Assembly: GCF_016805985.1 (NCBI RefSeq)
Contig: NZ_CP017661.1
Coordinates: forward strand, 186,001-250,000
Source of the DNA: Microbacterium sp. JZ31
GTDB taxonomy: Bacteria > Actinomycetota > Actinomycetes > Actinomycetales > Microbacteriaceae
Direction of reading: 5' to 3'
DNA: 64,000 bases
Part shown: piece after piece, positions 25,381-33,720 of the stretch
How positions within the stretch are numbered: the stretch's first letter is position 1
How the letters are laid out: each line of letters starts with the position of its first letter
Program-made: the position numbers and the translations under genes
Notes under the pieces: generated by a model
Seen by the model: the letters and a program-made list of their open reading frames with translations, nothing else
Databases searched by the model: none
Told to the model about the DNA's origin: nothing

Positions 25381-26169
25381 TTGACAGAGGTGAATACGTC
25401 GACGGGTACGTTCGACGAGGTCGAGGTCAATACGATGCCGGGCAGGATCGCGCCGCTGCGCGTCGAGTTCGCGGGCGAATGGCACGAGGTGCCGATGGGG
25501 CGTCCTTTCGTGATCGGCCGCGAGGGCGATCTCGAGATCGACGACAACCAGTATCTGCACCGCCAGTTCCTCGAACTGCAGTACCACGACGGTCTGTGGT
25601 GGCTCGCGAACGTGGGCTCGCGCCTCGCGGCGACCATTTCGAGTGCGGGCGGCGCCGTGCAGTCGTGGCTGTCCCCCGGAGCACGCATGCCCGTCGTCTT
25701 CGCCCAGAGCGTGATCGTCTTCACCGCCGGCCCCACGACGTACGAGCTGACGCTGTACACCGAGGAGGCGCAGTACGCGGTCTCGAGCCAGATCGAGGCC
25801 TCGATGAGCGGCGAGACGACGGTCATGCCCGTCAGCTTCACGCCGCTGCAGAAGCTGCTGATCGTCGCGCTCGCCGAGCCGATGCTGCGCCGCGAGGGCG
25901 TCAGCGTGAGCGAGCTGCCGTCGTCGAGCGCCGCCGCGCAGCGCCTCGGCTGGACCATGAGCAAGTTCAACCGCAAGCTCGACAACGTGTGCGACAAGCT
26001 CGACCGGATGGGCGTGCAGGGGCTGCGCGGCGGCCCGGGCAAGCTCGCCACGAACCGCCGCGCGCGGCTCGTCGAGTACGCGGTCACGTCGCAGCTCGTC
26101 ACGCGTGCCGACCTCGCCCTGCTGGACGACGAGGCGCTGCGCAACCAGAGCGAGAGCGACGAGGACTGA
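25381..26169 (+). CDS. FHA-domain protein of the type VII region
   Basis: 262 residues from TTG 25381, eight bases after GGAGGGGG; an in-frame GTG at 25363 is the alternative. Residues 20-110 are an FHA domain (RPFVIGREGDLEIDDNQYLHRQFLEL) that lacks the usual S-x-x-H spacing but keeps the fold pattern, and continues with LANVGSRLAATI. The C-terminal 110 residues are helical and look like a winged-helix DNA-binding part (PLQKLLIVALAEPMLRREG, AAQRLGWTMSKFNRKLDNVC). It may read phosphorylation and control the region. The neighbouring palindrome could be its own site. The function is inferred. Confidence 0.7.
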   Translation: MTEVNTSTGTFDEVEVNTMPGRIAPLRVEFAGEWHEVPMGRPFVIGREGDLEIDDNQYLHRQFLELQYHDGLWWLANVGSRLAATISSAGGAVQSWLSPGARMPVVFAQSVIVFTAGPTTYELTLYTEEAQYAVSSQIEASMSGETTVMPVSFTPLQKLLIVALAEPMLRREGVSVSELPSSSAAAQRLGWTMSKFNRKLDNVCDKLDRMGVQGLRGGPGKLATNRRARLVEYAVTSQLVTRADLALLDDEALRNQSESDED

Positions 26170-26191
26170 CCCGAGCGGCGTCAGCCGCCGC

Positions 26192-26243
26192 GCGCTGGTG
26201 CGGCCGAACGTTGCCGAACGACTGCGCAGGCGGCCGCCAGCGC
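26192..26243. terminator. Possible bidirectional hairpin before purB
   Basis: GCGCTGG (26192-26198) plus CGGCCG (26201-26206) pair with CGGCCG (26231-26236) plus CCAGCGC (26237-26243), leaving a two-base bulge and a 24-base loop, between convergent genes. A 13-base direct repeat GCGCAGGCGGCCG also lies here. Confidence 0.35.
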
Positions 26244-26268
26244 ACGATCGCGCAGGCGGCCGGTGCCG

Positions 26269-27651
26269 TCAGAGCTTCGAGCGCGTGAGCTGCTCCGCGA
26301 GGCCGGTGTAGGTCGCGGGCGTGAGCTCCAGCAGGCGCTGCTTCGCCTCATCGCCGATCTCGAGACCCTTCACGAACTCGGCGAGGTCGGTGGCGCCGAC
26401 GCGGCGGCCGCGCGTGAGCTCCTTGAGCAGGGCGTACGGGTCCTCGATGGTCGACCGGCCGGCCGTGACCTCGGCGCGCACGACGGTCTGGATCGCCTCG
26501 CCCAGCACCTCCCAGTTCGCGTCGAGGTCGGCGAGCAGCACGTCGCGGGACAGGGAGATCTCGCCCAGGCCGCGCGTGAGGTTGTCCAGCGCGAGCAGCG
26601 AGTGCCCGAAGGCCACGCCGATGTTGCGCTGCGTCGTCGAGTCGGTCAGGTCGCGCTGCAGGCGCGAGGTGACGAGGGTCGAGCTCAGCGAGGCAAGCAG
26701 CGCGCCCGACAGCTCGAGGTTCGCCTCGGCGTTCTCGAAGCGGATCGGGTTGATCTTGTGCGGCATGGTCGACGAGCCGGTCGCCCCCGCCACGGGGATC
26801 TGCGCGAAGTAGCCGAGCGAGATGTACGTCCAGACGTCGGTCGCCAGGTTGTGCAGGATGCCGCCCGCATGCCGGATGCGGTCGTACAGCTCGACCTGCC
26901 AGTCGTGCGACTCGATCTGCGTCGTGAGCGGGTTGAAGGTCAGGTCGAGCGACTCGACGAACTCGCGCGCGATGTTCGGCCACGCGACCTGCGGCGCTGC
27001 CGCCAGGTGCGCCGACCACGTGCCGGTCGCGCCCGAGAACTTGCCGAGGTACTCGCTGCTGTCGATCTGCGTGAGGACGCGCTCGAGGCGCCATACGAAG
27101 ACGCCGAGCTCCTTGCCCATCGTCGTGGGCGTCGCGGGCTGGCCGTGCGTGCGCGACAGCATCGCGGCATCCGCGTGCTCGAGGGCGAGATCCCGCAGGC
27201 GCTGGATCACGCCGCGGAACGCGGGCAGCCACACGTCGGTCATAGCGCGCTTGACCGTGAGGGCGTACGCGAGCGAGTTGACGTCCTCGCTCGTGCAGCC
27301 GAAGTGGGTGAGCTCGGCGACGCGATCGAGGCCGAGCGTGCTCAGGCGATCGCGCACGAGGTACTCGACGGCCTTCACGTCGTGGCGCGTGACGGCCTCG
27401 CGCTCGGCGAGCCAGTCGATCTCCGCCTGGCCGAACGTCAGGTACAGCGCGCGCAGCTGGTGCTTCTCGTCCTGCGTCAGGGGAGTGGTGCCGAACAGCG
27501 AGTGGTTCGTGAGGGTGATGATCCACTCGACCTCGACCTCGACGCGGGCCCGGTTCAGGCCCGCCTCCGACAGGTACTCGCCGAGGGGCGAGACCGCGGC
27601 GCGGTAGCGGCCGTCGAGGGGGCTGAGCGGCTGGGACGGAAGAGCGGTCAC
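26269..27651 (-). CDS. purB: Adenylosuccinate lyase
   Basis: 460 residues. Cleaves adenylosuccinate and SAICAR in purine synthesis. The family signature GSSTMPHKINPIRFEN is present, along with the active-site blocks THFGCTSEDVNSLA and LSRTHGQPATPTTMGKE. The length and the N-terminus (LSPLDGRYRAAVSPLGEYLSE) match the longer enterobacterial-type purB group. The start ATG at 27651 lies 19 bases from the phosphatase gene on the same strand, so the two may be co-transcribed. Confidence 0.96.
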   Translation of the reverse strand: MTALPSQPLSPLDGRYRAAVSPLGEYLSEAGLNRARVEVEVEWIITLTNHSLFGTTPLTQDEKHQLRALYLTFGQAEIDWLAEREAVTRHDVKAVEYLVRDRLSTLGLDRVAELTHFGCTSEDVNSLAYALTVKRAMTDVWLPAFRGVIQRLRDLALEHADAAMLSRTHGQPATPTTMGKELGVFVWRLERVLTQIDSSEYLGKFSGATGTWSAHLAAAPQVAWPNIAREFVESLDLTFNPLTTQIESHDWQVELYDRIRHAGGILHNLATDVWTYISLGYFAQIPVAGATGSSTMPHKINPIRFENAEANLELSGALLASLSSTLVTSRLQRDLTDSTTQRNIGVAFGHSLLALDNLTRGLGEISLSRDVLLADLDANWEVLGEAIQTVVRAEVTAGRSTIEDPYALLKELTRGRRVGATDLAEFVKGLEIGDEAKQRLLELTPATYTGLAEQLTRSKL

Positions 27652-27670
27652 GCGAGACCTCCGGTCGGGG

Positions 27671-28180
27671 TCAGGGGGCGGATCGAGGCGGCCGGATCGC
27701 CGGTTCGAGTTGACGGAACAGGGCCCGGCTGGCGCTCTCGATCATACCGAGCACGTCGTCGAACGCCCGGTCGTCGGCGTAATAGGGGTCGGGGACGTCC
27801 GGCATCGCGGCCGTCGGGTCGAAGGACGTCAGCAGCGAGATGCGGTCGCGATGGTCGTCGTCCTGCGCCCAGCTGCGCAGGATGCGCTCGTGCGTGCGGT
27901 CGAGGGCGACGACCAGGTCGTTGTCGTGGAAGGCGGTGACCGTGAACTGCTTCGCGCGGTGCGCGGAGCCGTCGTAGCCGCGGCGCTCGAGGGCCGCGAG
28001 CGTGCGGGCGTCGGCGCGCTCGCCGACGTGCCAGTCGCCGGTGCCCGCGCTCGAGGAGTGCACGCGGCCACCCAGCCCTGCGCCCGTCGCGAGGGTGCGC
28101 AGGACGACCTCCGCCATGGGCGAGCGGCAGATGTTCCCGGTGCAGACGAAGACGACGCGGAACGGGTCCGGATCGGGCAT
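27671..28180 (-). CDS. Low-molecular-weight protein-tyrosine phosphatase
   Basis: 169 residues from ATG 28180; a longer frame upstream would overlap the divergent promoter region. The P-loop is VFVCTGNICRSPMAE with catalytic Cys13 and Arg19, and the general acid Asp131 is in DVPDPYY. Cytosolic LMW-PTPs of this group dephosphorylate tyrosines, often on capsule or signalling kinases. It is upstream of purB on the minus strand and divergent from the secreted lipase-like pair; no functional link is evident. Confidence 0.93.
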   Translation of the reverse strand: MPDPDPFRVVFVCTGNICRSPMAEVVLRTLATGAGLGGRVHSSSAGTGDWHVGERADARTLAALERRGYDGSAHRAKQFTVTAFHDNDLVVALDRTHERILRSWAQDDDHRDRISLLTSFDPTAAMPDVPDPYYADDRAFDDVLGMIESASRALFRQLEPAIRPPRSAP

Positions 28181-28310
28181 GCGCCCATTCTGCCCGCGCG
28201 CGGCGGCTTGTCCAGGCGGGGCGTCGTCCACAGGAGGCAGCGCGTCCCACCTGTTCGGGATCGGCCGGGGACGGACGATCGTCCACCCGCGTCGACGGAA
28301 GAGTCGGGGC

Positions 28311-28577
28311 ATGGCGGAACTGGACGGCTGCGGATTCCCCGTGGCGGCGTGCGCGCAGCTGGATGCCGCCCACGGCGAGCTGGGCGCGGCGCGCGACGAG
28401 CTGGCCGCGGTGCAGGACGTGGTGGCCTGGGTCGCCTCGGCGGCCGATGCGTTCCGCGACGCCGCCGCCGCGCAGTGGCGGGAGGCGACGTCGCTCGCCG
28501 ACGCCTCCGCGAGCGCTGCCGCGGGCTTGCGGCAGCAGGGCGTCCATCTCGCGACGGGCGCGCGGTGTCATGGCTGA
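28311..28577 (+). CDS. WXG100-like helical protein
   Basis: 88 residues, Ala-rich and nearly all helix, with a central V-V-A-W-V-A-S turn that could stand in for the Trp-X-Gly bend and a hydrophobic heptad pattern on both sides. Its end overlaps the start of the lipase-like gene by eight bases. Size, helicity and coupling to a larger protein with a helical N-terminus suggest a type VII secretion partner. No Pfam-level match can be claimed by eye. Confidence 0.65.
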   Translation: MAELDGCGFPVAACAQLDAAHGELGAARDELAAVQDVVAWVASAADAFRDAAAAQWREATSLADASASAAAGLRQQGVHLATGARCHG

Positions 28578-29898
28578 GGGGTACGAAATCCGGTCGGGTG
28601 GCGCGATCGCGGTCGCGACGCACCTGCTGCGGGAGGCGGCCGCGCGTTTCGACGCGGTGGCGGGGCGGATGACCGCCGCGGCGAATCACGCGATGTCCGC
28701 GTGGTTCGGCATCGCGCCGCCGTACCGCCGCGACCCCGCGTGGGACGTCTCCGCGCGCGCATCGCAGGCGTCGCTCGCGGCACAGGCCACGGCGGGTGAC
28801 CTGCGCCGTGCGGCCGACGTCTACGACGCCGCCGACACCGAGGCGCGTCTGGCGCTGCTGCGCACCTCCGATGCCGCGCACACGGACATCGCGCGCGACG
28901 CCCGCCTGCTGGAGAGGCGGTTGGACGGCATCGAGGCGCGCAGCCCGGGAGCGCGGGAGGAGGCACGGGCGCTGCTCGAGGAGTGGGACGCGAGCTGGCT
29001 GTCGGGGTTCGAGTGGCTGCTTCCGCTCGCGCCGGACGCGCCGCCGCACGCCCCCGCCGCGATGTCGGACGAGTACGCGTTCGGCGAGATCCTCGGTGCG
29101 GCGATCGGCTCGGTCAGGGCGGCCCGTGCCGCCCGGTCGCGCGGCGCGACGCCGACGCCGAGGAGCGATCCGGTCGAGGTGTGGGCGCGCCCGGTCGCCT
29201 CCGCGCCCCCGCCGACGTCGCTGCGCGAGCGCGCGGCGCGGATCCCGTACGGCGCGGGCGCGGCGCGCGTGCGGATCGAGAAGCTCACGTTCGGGGACGG
29301 ATCCAGGCGCTTCGGCGTCTACATCACCGGCACCCGCGACATGCGGGAGAGCGATCCCGAGGAGACGTTCGACATGGAATCCAACCTCCGACAGCACGCC
29401 GGGGAGGAGGGCACCTCATCCGACGTCGTCGAGGAGGCGCTGCGGCAAGCCGGGGCGAAGCCGGGCGACGTGATCGACCTGACGGGGCACTCGCAGGGGG
29501 TGATGGCCGCCAACGTCGTCGCGCTCAAGGGCGAGTACCAGGTCGCCTCGGTCCTCGCGCTCGGTCACCCCGCGGTCGTGCCGCACGATCCCGCCACGCT
29601 CACGATGCACGTCGCGTTCGAGGACGACCTCGTCGGATCACTGAGCGGGGGCGGCATCCCCGGCGTCGTCGGCTCGCCCGACAGCCTCGACGTCCGCGGC
29701 GACTACGGCGGAGATGGCGAGCCGGGGCGGTGGCCGGACCCCGGCGCGCACGCGTTCGGCGGCTACCTCGCGCTCCTGGAGGAGGTGGAGGCCAGCGGCG
29801 ACGCTCGCATGGCGCCGTTCCGGGAGCACCTGGCCGCGCTCGCCGAGGCCGAGACCGTCGACGTCACCGAGTACAGCGCCAACCGGCTGCCCGAATGA
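28570..29898 (+). CDS. Helical N-terminus plus lipase-like domain; putative type VII effector
   Basis: 442 residues. Residues 1-170 are Ala-rich helices with an A-W-F-G motif near residue 42 (MSAWFGIAPP) and heptad-like repeats, resembling the targeting domains of type VII substrates. The C-terminal half, from about residue 230, is an alpha/beta hydrolase: KLTFGDGSRRFGVYITGTRD, then VIDLTGHSQGVMAANVVAL with the nucleophile Ser308 in GHSQG, a likely acid in VAFEDDLVGS and a His in DPGAHAFGGY. It has no classical signal peptide. With the small helical gene it overlaps, it looks like a secreted lipase or esterase exported by the EssC-like system 13 kb away. Confidence 0.7.
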   Translation: MAEGYEIRSGGAIAVATHLLREAAARFDAVAGRMTAAANHAMSAWFGIAPPYRRDPAWDVSARASQASLAAQATAGDLRRAADVYDAADTEARLALLRTSDAAHTDIARDARLLERRLDGIEARSPGAREEARALLEEWDASWLSGFEWLLPLAPDAPPHAPAAMSDEYAFGEILGAAIGSVRAARAARSRGATPTPRSDPVEVWARPVASAPPPTSLRERAARIPYGAGAARVRIEKLTFGDGSRRFGVYITGTRDMRESDPEETFDMESNLRQHAGEEGTSSDVVEEALRQAGAKPGDVIDLTGHSQGVMAANVVALKGEYQVASVLALGHPAVVPHDPATLTMHVAFEDDLVGSLSGGGIPGVVGSPDSLDVRGDYGGDGEPGRWPDPGAHAFGGYLALLEEVEASGDARMAPFREHLAALAEAETVDVTEYSANRLPE

Positions 29899-29899
29899 G

Positions 29900-30295
29900 T
29901 CAGTCCTTCTTCCGCTGGGGTCGCAGGATGATGCCGAACAGCCAGTTGATGACGCTGATCACGAATGCCGCCACGACGCCCCACCAGAAGTCCCCCACCG
30001 TCAGGCCCCAGCTCCACGCCCCCGTGATCACGGCGGTCAGCCACAGCAGGAAGCCGTTCACGACGAGCGAGATGAGCCCGAGCGTCAGGATGTACAGCGG
30101 GAACGCGACGATCCGGATGATGGTGCCGATGATCGTGTTCACGATCGCGAAGATCGCCGCCACGACCAGCAGGGTCAGGACGAGCTGCAGGTCGCCGCCC
30201 GGGGCGAACGGCGTCACGCTCACCTGCAGCACGGGCATCAGCGTCACGACCCAGATGGCGAACGCGTTCACGACGACGCGGATGAGGAAGCGCAT
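29900..30295 (-). CDS. Phage holin family 4 / YvlD-like membrane protein
   Basis: 131 residues from ATG 30295 with four membrane segments in the family order (LIRVVVNAFAIWVVTLM; LTLLVVAAIFAIVNTIIG; ILTLGLISLVVNGFLLWLT; GVVAAFVISVINWLFGIIL) and a basic tail RPQRKKD. Despite the family name these are ordinary envelope proteins in bacteria. It is convergent with the lipase-like gene, stops two bases from it, and no terminator separates them. Confidence 0.88.
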   Translation of the reverse strand: MRFLIRVVVNAFAIWVVTLMPVLQVSVTPFAPGGDLQLVLTLLVVAAIFAIVNTIIGTIIRIVAFPLYILTLGLISLVVNGFLLWLTAVITGAWSWGLTVGDFWWGVVAAFVISVINWLFGIILRPQRKKD

Positions 30296-30413
30296 GCCCC
30301 GAGTCTCGCACCGCGTCGCCGCTGAGCGCACCCGATGCATCCCGATGAGGGGACGCTCGGAGCGTCGTCAGCGCGATGATGGACGTCGGCCGCGGGCAGG
30401 AGAGAATCGACGC

Positions 30414-31502
30414 ATGACCACGCTGCCTCGCATCCGGCCCGAGATCGCGGCGCTGCCGCCGTACAAGCAGGGGCGCGCCGCCGATCCGAGCGGCTTCAAG
30501 CTCTCGAGCAACGAGAATCCGTTCCCGCCGCTGCCCGGCGTGGTCGAGGCCGCGCGAGCCGCTGCCGACTTCAACCGCTACCCGGACGCCACGGCCGCGA
30601 ACCTGCGGGCCGCGCTCGGTGCCAAGTACGGCGTCGAGCCCGAGGCCGTGCTCGTGGGGGCGGGCAGCGTCGCGCTGCTGCAGGCCTTCATCCAGGCCGC
30701 CGCCACCGTGGGTGACGAGATCGTCTACTCCTGGCGCTCGTTCGAGGCGTATCCCGGCCTGGCGCTGATCGCCGGCGCCACCAGCGTGGAGGTGGCGAAC
30801 CTGCCCGACGGCCGGCACGATCTCGACGCGATGGCGGCCGCCGTCACCGAGCGCACCCGGGTCATCCTGCTGTGCACGCCGAACAACCCGACCGGCCCGG
30901 TGATCACGAGCGCCGAGTTCCACGCGTTCGTCGAGAAGGTGCCGGCCGACGTGCTCATCCTTCTGGACGAGGCGTACGCCGAGTTCGTGCGTGACGACGC
31001 CGCTGTCGACGGTCTGGGGGAGCGCATGTTCGAGGCGCACCCGAACGTGGTCGTGCTGCGCACGTTCTCGAAGGCGTACGGCCTGGCGGCCCTGCGTGTG
31101 GGCTACGCGATCGGGCACCCGCGTGTGCTCGACGCCGGCCGCAGCACCGTGACGCCGCTGTCGGTCACGGCCACCGCCGTGGCCGCGGCGGTCGCCAGCC
31201 TCACGCATCAGGCTGAGCTCGATGAGCGCGTCGACGAGCTGGTCTCCCGCCGCTCGGCGCTCGTCGAGGGGCTGCGCGCGCAGGGCTGGGGCGTGCCGGA
31301 CGCGCAGGGCAACTTCGTGTGGCTTCCGGCCTCCGAGACGCTGGAGTCCACGGCCGTCGCGGCGGCCTTCGACGCCGCCGGGATCATCGTCCGGCCCTTC
31401 CCCGAAGGCGTGCGCATATCCATCGGCGAGCATGAGTCTGTGGAGAAGGTACTGCGGATCGCCGGATCCGTTGTCCCGACCCTTCCCTCTGCGGAGCGCT
31501 GA
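30414..31502 (+). CDS. HisC-type aminotransferase (histidinol-phosphate or aromatic amino acid)
   Basis: 362 residues, PLP fold-type I. SNENPFPPLPGV at the N-terminus, CTPNNPTGPV (154-163), the PLP lysine Lys220 in TFSKAYGLAALRVGY and the phosphate-binding Arg there are all typical of the HisC subfamily. In actinobacteria a second HisC-like gene often encodes an aromatic aminotransferase; no other his genes are near, and a 2-oxo acid dehydrogenase follows, which favours that reading. ATG 30414 with AGGAGAG upstream. Confidence 0.88.
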   Translation: MTTLPRIRPEIAALPPYKQGRAADPSGFKLSSNENPFPPLPGVVEAARAAADFNRYPDATAANLRAALGAKYGVEPEAVLVGAGSVALLQAFIQAAATVGDEIVYSWRSFEAYPGLALIAGATSVEVANLPDGRHDLDAMAAAVTERTRVILLCTPNNPTGPVITSAEFHAFVEKVPADVLILLDEAYAEFVRDDAAVDGLGERMFEAHPNVVVLRTFSKAYGLAALRVGYAIGHPRVLDAGRSTVTPLSVTATAVAAAVASLTHQAELDERVDELVSRRSALVEGLRAQGWGVPDAQGNFVWLPASETLESTAVAAAFDAAGIIVRPFPEGVRISIGEHESVEKVLRIAGSVVPTLPSAER

Positions 31503-31519
31503 CCCGCGGTTAGCGTGGA

Positions 31520-32668
31520 ATGGTGACTTCGCCAGGAGCTCTCCCCGAGCCTGAGATCGACCGCACCGTCCGCATCCTGTCGGCAGACGGCGCCATCGCG
31601 CCGTCGGAATCCGCCGAGCGGTACCTGCCGCTGATCGACGCGCTGAGCGACGCCGAGCTCGAGCAGTTCTACCGGGACATGGCGGTCATCCGCGCCTTCG
31701 ACCGGCAGGCGACGCTGCTGCAGCGGCAGGGTCAGCTCGCGCTGTGGCCGCCGTCCCAGGGGCAGGAGGCCGCGCAGGTCGGCTCGGCCCGCGCCGCCCG
31801 TCCGCAGGACCACATCTTCCCGTCGTACCGCGAGCACGTCGTGTGCAGGATCCGCGGCGTGGACCCCGTCGACATCATCAAGCTCATGCGCGGCGTGAGC
31901 CACGGCGGCTGGGATCCGACCGACCCGAAGAACGGCAACACGCACATCTACACGCTCGTGTTGGGCTCGCAGACCTTGCACGCCACGGGCTACGCGATGG
32001 GGCTGGCGTTCGACGGGCGATCCGCTTCCGGCGATCCCGAGAAGGACGAGGCCGTCATCGTCTACTACGGCGACGGCGCGTCGAGCCAGGGAGACGTGCA
32101 CGAGGCCATGGTGTTCGCGGTGAGCTACCAGACGCCGCAGGTCTTCTTCCTGCAGAACAACCACTGGGCCATCTCGGTGCCGGTCGCGACGCAGTCGCCC
32201 GTCCCGCTCGCCGAGCGCGCGGCCGGCTACGGCATGCCGAGCATCCGCGTCGACGGCAACGACGTGCTCGCGAGCTACGCCGTCTCGAAGGTCGCGCTCG
32301 AGGAGGCCCGCGCGGGCGGCGGACCGCGCGCGATCGAGGCCGTGACGTACCGGATGGGCGCGCACACCACGAGCGACGACCCCACCAAGTACCGCACGAG
32401 CGACGAGGAGCAGTCCTGGATCGCGCGCGACCCGATCACGCGCATGCGGACGTATCTGGAGACCCGCGGGGCCTCCGAGGCGTTCTTCGCCGACGTCGAC
32501 GCGGAGGCCGCGGCGCTCGCCGCGGACGTGCGCACGCGCACGACGCAGCTGGAGGCGCCGTCGGCGGATTCGATGTTCGCGCACGTGTACTCCGAGCCGC
32601 ATCCGCTCGTGGACGCGCAGCGCACGTGGCTCGCCGACTACGAGGCGTCGTTCGAGGCAGGGGAGTGA
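31520..32668 (+). CDS. 2-oxo acid dehydrogenase E1 alpha subunit
   Basis: 382 residues (ATG 31520; or leaderless GTG 31523, which is seven bases after a TAGCGT -10 box at 31511). Thiamine-diphosphate motif GDGASSQGDVHEAMVFAV with VFFLQNNHWAIS, and the substrate-channel block HIFPSYREH. It forms an alpha2beta2 decarboxylase with the next gene. The substrate is either pyruvate or branched-chain 2-oxo acids; sequence by eye does not decide. It is the first gene of a three-gene E1alpha-E1beta-E2 operon without a local E3. Confidence 0.93.
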   Translation: MVTSPGALPEPEIDRTVRILSADGAIAPSESAERYLPLIDALSDAELEQFYRDMAVIRAFDRQATLLQRQGQLALWPPSQGQEAAQVGSARAARPQDHIFPSYREHVVCRIRGVDPVDIIKLMRGVSHGGWDPTDPKNGNTHIYTLVLGSQTLHATGYAMGLAFDGRSASGDPEKDEAVIVYYGDGASSQGDVHEAMVFAVSYQTPQVFFLQNNHWAISVPVATQSPVPLAERAAGYGMPSIRVDGNDVLASYAVSKVALEEARAGGGPRAIEAVTYRMGAHTTSDDPTKYRTSDEEQSWIARDPITRMRTYLETRGASEAFFADVDAEAAALAADVRTRTTQLEAPSADSMFAHVYSEPHPLVDAQRTWLADYEASFEAGE

Positions 32669-32670
32669 GC

Positions 32671-33690
32671 ATGACCATCCAGACGGCAGAGACCATGCCC
32701 CAGACGGAGTCCGGGCTCACGACGATGAGCTTCGGCAAGGCCCTGGGCGCGGGCCTGCGGAAGGCGATGGCCGACAGCGACCGAGTGCTCATGATGGGCG
32801 AGGACATCGGACGCCTCGGCGGCGTGTTCCGCGTCACGGAGGGCCTGCTCGCCGAGTTCGGCGACCGCCGCGTGCTCGACACGCCGCTGGCGGAGTCGGG
32901 CATCGTCGGCACCGCGATCGGCCTCGCCATGACCGGCTTCCGGCCGGTCGTGGAGATCCAGTTCGACGGCTTCGTGTTCCCCGCGTTCGACCAGATCACG
33001 ACCCAGCTCGCCAAGCTCACCAACCGGCACGAGGGCTCGCTGTCGCTGCCGGTCGTCATCCGGATCCCTTACGGCGGCCACATCGGCGCCGTCGAGCACC
33101 ACCAGGAGAGCCCCGAGGCGTACTTCGCGCACACCCCCGGCCTGCGCGTGGTCAGCCCGTCGACGCCGAACGATGCGTACTGGATGATCCAGGACGCGAT
33201 CGCGTCGAACGATCCGGTGGTCTTCCTCGAGCCGAAGTCGCGCTACTGGCACAAGGGCGAGGTCGACCCCTCGGGTCGCGCCGCGCCGCTGCACGCCTCG
33301 CGCGTTGTGCGCAAGGGCACCGACATCACGCTCGTCGGCCACGGCGCGATGGTCACGACGCTGCTGCAGGCCGCGGCGCTCGCCGAGGCCGAGGGCACGA
33401 GCTGCGAGGTCGTCGACCTGCGCTCGCTGTCGCCCCTCGATTACGGCCCGATCCTCGACTCCGTGCGCTCGACCGGCCGCGTCGTCGTCGCGCAGGAGGC
33501 ACCCGGCAACGTCAGCGTCGGCAGCGAGATCGCCGCGACGATCGCGGAGCGCGCGTTCTACTCGCTCGAGGCGCCCGTGCTGCGGGTGTCCGGCTTCGAC
33601 GTGCCGTTCCCGGCCGCCAAGCTGGAGGGCGCGTACCTGCCCGACGCCGATCGCGTGCTGGAAGCCGTCGACCGCGCGCTCGCCTACTGA
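32671..33690 (+). CDS. 2-oxo acid dehydrogenase E1 beta subunit
   Basis: 339 residues from ATG 32671, two bases after the alpha stop, with AGGGGAG upstream. MGEDIGRLGGVFRVTEGL, DTPLAESGIVGTAIGLAMTG and PYGGHIGAVEHHQESPEAYF are the conserved thiamine and subunit-contact blocks, and the C-terminal transketolase domain ends in FPAAKLEGAYLPD. It pairs with the preceding alpha subunit and feeds the E2 protein encoded next. Confidence 0.94.
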   Translation: MTIQTAETMPQTESGLTTMSFGKALGAGLRKAMADSDRVLMMGEDIGRLGGVFRVTEGLLAEFGDRRVLDTPLAESGIVGTAIGLAMTGFRPVVEIQFDGFVFPAFDQITTQLAKLTNRHEGSLSLPVVIRIPYGGHIGAVEHHQESPEAYFAHTPGLRVVSPSTPNDAYWMIQDAIASNDPVVFLEPKSRYWHKGEVDPSGRAAPLHASRVVRKGTDITLVGHGAMVTTLLQAAALAEAEGTSCEVVDLRSLSPLDYGPILDSVRSTGRVVVAQEAPGNVSVGSEIAATIAERAFYSLEAPVLRVSGFDVPFPAAKLEGAYLPDADRVLEAVDRALAY

Positions 33691-33720
33691 CACACCGCCC
33701 ACGCAACGCAAGGAGCGATC

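Noticed and set aside
29900..30295. Prophage remnant suggested by the 'holin family' protein
   Set aside because: YvlD-like proteins are chromosomal envelope proteins and no phage genes are nearby.
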